A stretch of 18,717 nt of DNA from Actinomycetes bacterium (GTDB lineage Bacteria; Actinomycetota; Actinomycetes; Propionibacteriales; Nocardioidaceae), in assembly GCA_029779385.1 (NCBI GenBank), contig JAKPAQ010000633.1:1-18717 (forward strand). Direction: 5' to 3'. Below are positions 15,974-18,717 of this stretch, one piece after another. The translations under genes were made by a program, and so were the position numbers. The notes below the pieces were generated by a model. That model had not been told where the DNA came from. It did no database searches and saw nothing but the letters and a program-made list of their open reading frames with translations. Position 1 is the stretch's first letter. Each line of letters starts with the position of its first letter.

Positions 15974-16278
15974 ACCGTTGGCAGTTTGAAGTCGGAGTCT
16001 TGAAGTTCTTCCACGTTGACGTCCTTGAAGGTAAGAACCTTCACATTCTTCGCGAACCTGGCTGGTCGATAAATGTCCCAGACCCAGGCATCGTTCATCG
16101 TCACTTCAAAGTAGGCATCGCCAGATTCTGAGCGTACTTTTACGTCAACGGCATTGCACAAGTAGAACCGTCGGTCTGTCTCTACAACGTATTTGAAAAT
16201 CGCGACGACGTCACGGTACTCACGGTAGAGCGCAAGTTCCATATCGTTTTCGTACTTTTCTAGGTCCTCGGCACTCAC
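15970..16278 (-). CDS. DUF2469 family conserved protein
   Basis: The 102-residue protein belongs to the actinobacterial family next to rnhB (Rv2901c type), function unknown. It reads SAEDLEKYENDMELALYREYRDVV (in parts SAEDLEKYE, ALYREYRDVV), YVVETDRRFYLCNAVDV, FEVTMNDAWVWDIYRPARF and VLTFKDVNVEEL, almost invariant in the family. GTG 16278 is used: AGGAGGG lies about 6 nt upstream, it overlaps the rnhB stop as GTGA, and family members start here. The longer frame up to 16443 overlaps rnhB and is not coding. It has no membrane segments and many charged residues, so it is probably cytoplasmic. Confidence 0.93.
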   Translation of the reverse strand: MSAEDLEKYENDMELALYREYRDVVAIFKYVVETDRRFYLCNAVDVKVRSESGDAYFEVTMNDAWVWDIYRPARFAKNVKVLTFKDVNVEELQDSDFKLPTV

Positions 16279-16997
16279 CCGGAACCCTCCTTCATCCTCG
16301 ACGTGTCGGCCATCGTATCGGCCTTGGTCGACGACTGTTCCTGATCGGGAAGCCGCCACGAAAGACGATGATGTTTTGTTGGTCCGTAACGCTTGAGCGC
16401 CGCCATATGTTCGGCCGAGGCGTAGCCCTTGTTCACGTCCCAACCATATTGGTCGTGTTCGGCCGACAGTGCGATCATGTGATTGTCGCGAGAGGTTTTA
16501 GCCAAGATGCTGGCAGCCGCCACCGCCGCGCAACTCAGGTCGGCTTTGACCAACGTGCGAACTTCCGGAATTTGGTCAAATACCACCGGCGGCCCGAAGA
16601 GCGCGTCTTGGTCTGGGGAAGTCAGATAGTCATGATTTCCATCGAGCAGAATCAAGTCAGGCGCAGGCGCCAGTTGGGCGATTGCGCGGTGTCCGGCCAG
16701 CCTCATCGCGGGCACAATGCCGAACTCATCTATCTCGGCGGAGGACGCATTGCCGATCGCCCAAGCCACCGCCCAGTTCTTGATTGGATCAACTAGGGAG
16801 TTCCTGGCTTTGGCGCTGAGCAGTTTGCTGTCGCGCACCCCGGTAGGTGCCGGTGCCGTGCCATCGGTCACGAGCACCATCGCCACGGTCACCGGTCCGC
16901 TCAGCGCACCGCGCCCGGCCTCGTCACTACACGCCAAAGCACTTGCCCCGCCGCGCAGAAGTTGACGTTCAAAACGAAGCGTTGGCGCTGCGGTCAC
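16275..16997 (-). CDS. rnhB: Ribonuclease HII
   Basis: RNase HII nicks RNA-DNA hybrids and starts removal of single ribonucleotides. The 240 residues carry the four acidic catalytic residues: D25 and E26 (CSDEAGRG), D119 (LLDGNHDYL) and D153 (VKADLSCAAVAAASILAK). The family motif GYASAEHMAAL follows, and GPTKHHRLSW. About 35 residues at the C-terminus are polar and less conserved. GTG 16997 overlaps the lepB stop by 4 nt; the end overlaps the DUF2469 start by 4 nt, so lepB-rnhB-DUF2469 is one coupled unit. Confidence 0.95.
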   Translation of the reverse strand: MTAAPTLRFERQLLRGGASALACSDEAGRGALSGPVTVAMVLVTDGTAPAPTGVRDSKLLSAKARNSLVDPIKNWAVAWAIGNASSAEIDEFGIVPAMRLAGHRAIAQLAPAPDLILLDGNHDYLTSPDQDALFGPPVVFDQIPEVRTLVKADLSCAAVAAASILAKTSRDNHMIALSAEHDQYGWDVNKGYASAEHMAALKRYGPTKHHRLSWRLPDQEQSSTKADTMADTSRMKEGSG

Positions 16998-17656
16998 GGC
17001 GCAGGCACATCATCGAATGCATCAGTTTGTTCGATAAAACCGAATCGGTCCAATGGCCAGACCCGCAACCATGACTTCCCGACTACATCCTTCACCGGGA
17101 CAAACCCACCACCGGGTTCGCCCATATGCGCCCGCGAGTCCTCCGAGTTGCCCCGATTGTCGCCCTGGACCCATAGATAACCCTTGGGGACAGTGACGTC
17201 AAAGGTCTGTTCGGCGTTCACACTCTTATCGTTTAGATACGGCTCATCGATCGATTCACCGTTCACGACGGTGCGCCCTTTGGCGTCACAACAGCGAACG
17301 TTGTCACCGCCAACGCCAATTGTCCGTTTGATCAGGTGTCCGCCAGAGGGATAAAGGCCGACCATTTCTAGGGCCCGCTGAACTCCGTTCAAATCCTGCT
17401 CTGAAGAAAGACCGAGCCAGTTACCCGGATCGCGGAAAACGATGATATCGCCGCGCTGCGGTTCGCCCCCAAACCAGTAGGACACTTTTTGGACCAAAAT
17501 TTTGTCGTTTAACTGCATAGTCGGCAGCATCGAGCCCGACGGGATGTAGAAAGCCTGGAACAGGAACGTCTTTACGATTAGCGCCAATACGAGAGCCGAA
17601 CCAATTAGGAGAATCGACTCCTGCCACCAACTCAATTGCCGCTTCTGCTCAGTCAC
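16994..17656 (-). CDS. lepB: Signal peptidase I
   Basis: LepB removes signal peptides from exported proteins at the outer face of the membrane. The 220-residue protein has one N-terminal membrane segment (about 14-34), box B IPSGSMLPT with catalytic S42, and box D LIKRTIGVGGD with catalytic K110, then VPKGYLWVQGDNRGNSEDSR (box E, read as GDNRGNSEDSR) and a C-terminal hydrophilic tail. GTG 17656 has no ribosome binding site but a TACCCT box 6 nt upstream, and the gene lies just after the rplS terminator, so it likely has its own leaderless promoter. It heads the lepB-rnhB-DUF2469-MFS series. Confidence 0.96.
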   Translation of the reverse strand: MTEQKRQLSWWQESILLIGSALVLALIVKTFLFQAFYIPSGSMLPTMQLNDKILVQKVSYWFGGEPQRGDIIVFRDPGNWLGLSSEQDLNGVQRALEMVGLYPSGGHLIKRTIGVGGDNVRCCDAKGRTVVNGESIDEPYLNDKSVNAEQTFDVTVPKGYLWVQGDNRGNSEDSRAHMGEPGGGFVPVKDVVGKSWLRVWPLDRFGFIEQTDAFDDVPAP

Positions 17657-17662
17657 CTGATG

Positions 17663-17668
17663 AGGGTA
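17663..17668 (-). promoter_or_regulatory. Candidate -10 box for leaderless lepB transcript
   Basis: TACCCT (TANNNT) on the minus strand is followed by 6 nt and the lepB GTG. The rplS terminator lies 43 nt upstream, so a promoter must lie in this short gap unless read-through occurs. No good -35 is visible. Confidence 0.5.
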
Positions 17669-17711
17669 TCTGCCGCGCCCACGGATCTGCGCCCGGGCCG
17701 CGTGTTCTCGA

Positions 17712-17754
17712 CAAAAAAGACGGCCCCCAACTCCAGTAAAGGAGTCGAGGGCCG
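17712..17754 (-). terminator. Rho-independent terminator after rplS
   Basis: On the minus strand a 14-bp stem (17741-17754 with 17721-17734, two G-U pairs, 6-nt loop) is followed by TCTTTTTTGT. It starts 13 nt after the rplS stop codon and is a classic terminator. Confidence 0.93.
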
Positions 17755-17767
17755 CGAAGCAGCGAAC

Positions 17768-18118
17768 TCAGACGTCGCGCTTTTCCTTGATCTTGGCTGC
17801 CTTGCCGCGCAGGTTGCGCAGGTAGTACAGCTTCGCGCGGCGGACATCGCCGCGGCTAACGATTTCGATCTTCTCGATGACGGGCGAGTGAACCGGGAAG
17901 GTCCGCTCGACACCAACGCCGAAGCTCACCTTGCGGACGGTGAAGGTGCGGCCGATGCCAGAACCCTGCACCTTGAGGCAGACGCCTTGGAATGCCTGCA
18001 CACGCGAGCGGTTGCCTTCAACGATGTTCACGTGCACCTTGAGGGTGTCGCCGGCCCGGAAGTCGGGTACGTCGTCGCGCTTGCTTTGAGCGGCGATCTG
18101 GTCAATGACGTTCGTCAT
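17768..18118 (-). CDS. rplS: 50S ribosomal protein L19
   Basis: L19 sits at the interface of the large and small subunits. The 116 residues begin [20 protein letters not shown] and contain [20 protein letters not shown] (in part GDTLKVHV), [31 protein letters not shown] and [20 protein letters not shown], all L19 hallmarks. ATG 18118 has GAGGAG about 7 nt upstream; a GTG-type start 10 codons earlier is not needed. It is transcribed alone, with its own terminator; the usual upstream partner trmD is absent and an ammonium transporter gene takes its place. Confidence 0.97.
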   Translation of the reverse strand: MTNVIDQIAAQSKRDDVPDFRAGDTLKVHVNIVEGNRSRVQAFQGVCLKVQGSGIGRTFTVRKVSFGVGVERTFPVHSPVIEKIEIVSRGDVRRAKLYYLRNLRGKAAKIKEKRDV

Positions 18119-18180
18119 GGTTTTCTCCTCGCCGGCGCCACAAGTCACCTGCGGATGTCAGTTTTCGAAATGATCTCGGG

Positions 18181-18225
18181 TGGTGCTTAATGGTGGCTCC
18201 CTCGTGGCAGAACCGTCCAGCACCA
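18181..18225 (-). promoter_or_regulatory. Hairpin in the rplS upstream region
   Basis: On the minus strand TGGTGCT (18219-18225) can pair with AGCACCA (18181-18187), enclosing a second 5-bp helix (GGTTC at 18210-18214 with GAGCC at 18195-18199). It lies about 60 nt before the rplS start. It could be an mRNA leader structure of the kind seen before ribosomal protein genes, or chance. No T tract follows, so it is not a standard terminator. Confidence 0.3.
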
Positions 18226-18244
18226 ACGCTCAATCATGCCACAG

Positions 18245-18277
18245 CGCCCCGCCCCTGAGGAAATCAGGGACGAGGCG
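18245..18277 (-). terminator. Terminator-like hairpin after amt
   Basis: On the minus strand a 14-bp stem forms (18264-18277 with 18245-18258, 5-nt loop) using two G-U pairs; on the plus strand the same positions are C-A mismatches, so the structure is adapted to the minus-strand transcript. It follows the amt stop by 29 nt. The stem is followed by CTGTGGC rather than a T run, so termination may be weak or Rho-assisted. Confidence 0.6.
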
Positions 18278-18306
18278 TTGCAAGGAATTGTCTAACTCAA
18301 CTCGAC

Positions 18307-18717
18307 TCAGTCGAACTTGTAGGCGCCACCACCGTGAAGCACGTTGTCGATTCCGGCGACTTCTTCGTCTTCGGTGACTCGGAAACCGATCGTGAAGTCG
18401 ATTGCCTTACCCAGAGCAAAAGCGATTCCAAATGAGTAGACCGCGACGAATACCGACGGGATGATCTGAGCGATCAGCTGGTCGATGTTTCCGCCGGTGA
18501 ATAGGCCCGTATCGGTGGCAAAGAAGCCCAAGTATAGGCAGCCAAGGAAGCCCGCGACCAAATGCAAGCCGACAACATCGAGCGAGTCGTCGTAGCCAAG
18601 CTTGTACTTTAAGTCGATCGCGAAGCAGCAGATCGCACCGGCGAGCAGTCCAAGGACAATTGCCCATAGTGGCGTGAGGTTTGCGCAAGCTGGCGTGATC
18701 GCAACCAACCCAGCAAC
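18307..18717 (-). CDS. amt: Ammonium transporter, C-terminal part (cut by window edge)
   Basis: Amt proteins conduct ammonium across the membrane as trimers. About 137 residues are visible, open to the window edge. They include AGLVAITPACANLTPLWA, a membrane segment with LLAGAICCFAIDL, DDSLDVVGLHLVAGFLGCL (with the conserved pore His in GLHLVAG), two more membrane segments and the cytoplasmic tail GFRVTEDEEVAGIDNVLHG, the region that binds PII proteins in this family. In actinobacteria amt is usually followed by glnB; here rplS follows after a hairpin. Confidence 0.93.
   Translation of the reverse strand, partial: VAGLVAITPACANLTPLWAIVLGLLAGAICCFAIDLKYKLGYDDSLDVVGLHLVAGFLGCLYLGFFATDTGLFTGGNIDQLIAQIIPSVFVAVYSFGIAFALGKAIDFTIGFRVTEDEEVAGIDNVLHGGGAYKFD

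Noticed and set aside
16279..16443. N-terminal extension of the DUF2469 protein
   Set aside because: It overlaps rnhB, lacks conserved residues, and the GTG at 16278 has a strong ribosome binding site.
1..18717. CRISPR arrays, tRNA or rRNA genes, insertion sequences, toxin-antitoxin pairs, defence systems
   Set aside because: No regularly spaced direct repeats, cloverleaf-like sequence, transposase or known defence motif was seen by eye on either strand; a covariance-model scan was not possible.

Overview
The window reads as a chromosomal segment of an actinobacterium (Actinomycetota). The minus-strand order amt, rplS, lepB, rnhB, DUF2469 gene, yraN, comM, dprA, xerC, rpsB, tsf, pyrH, frr, cdsA, with a divergent M23 peptidase gene beside rpsB, is the gene order I know from this phylum (Mycobacterium tuberculosis has nearly the same series around Rv2904c to Rv2881c). 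The DNA is GC-rich but not extreme. GTG starts and 4-nt gene overlaps are common. No genus can be assigned from the sequence alone.

Layout, left to right: (1) 1-3458, minus strand: cdsA (cut by the window edge), frr, pyrH, then a strong terminator, then the translation pair rpsB-tsf with a folded leader candidate upstream of rpsB. (2) 3741-4628, plus strand: a secreted or anchored M23 protein with two peptidase domains, the first of which has lost a metal ligand. (3) 4633-5553, minus: xerC. (4) 5602-10841: a molybdenum cassette in two divergent arms. The minus arm is an HTH-Mop regulator followed by modA-modB-modC (molybdate uptake); the plus arm is moeA-moaC-moaB/mogA (cofactor synthesis). 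It separates xerC from dprA, which are usually close. (5) 10842-14559, minus: a SAM-dependent methyltransferase, dprA, comM and yraN (DNA uptake and processing genes). (6) 14645-17656, minus: an MFS exporter-like gene, a DUF2469 gene, rnhB and lepB, all coupled by 4-nt overlaps. (7) 17768-18717, minus: rplS with its own terminator and leader, and the 3' end of an ammonium transporter gene.

How the genes work together: ModABC would import molybdate; the regulator, which has a molybdate-binding Mop domain, would sense it; MoaC, MoaB/MogA and MoeA carry out early and late steps of molybdenum cofactor synthesis. moaA, moaD and moaE are not in the window. The rest is mostly housekeeping: ribosomal proteins S2 and L19, EF-Ts, ribosome recycling, UMP kinase, phospholipid synthesis, signal peptidase, RNase HII, chromosome dimer resolution, and ComM/DprA for transformation. 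No rRNA, tRNA, CRISPR array, insertion sequence or prophage was seen. The most interesting observations are the two-domain M23 protein, the folded rpsB leader, four genes with a TANNNT box 6-7 nt before the start codon (a leaderless pattern), and the molybdenum cassette with its one-component sensor. I found no clearly new defence or mobile system.
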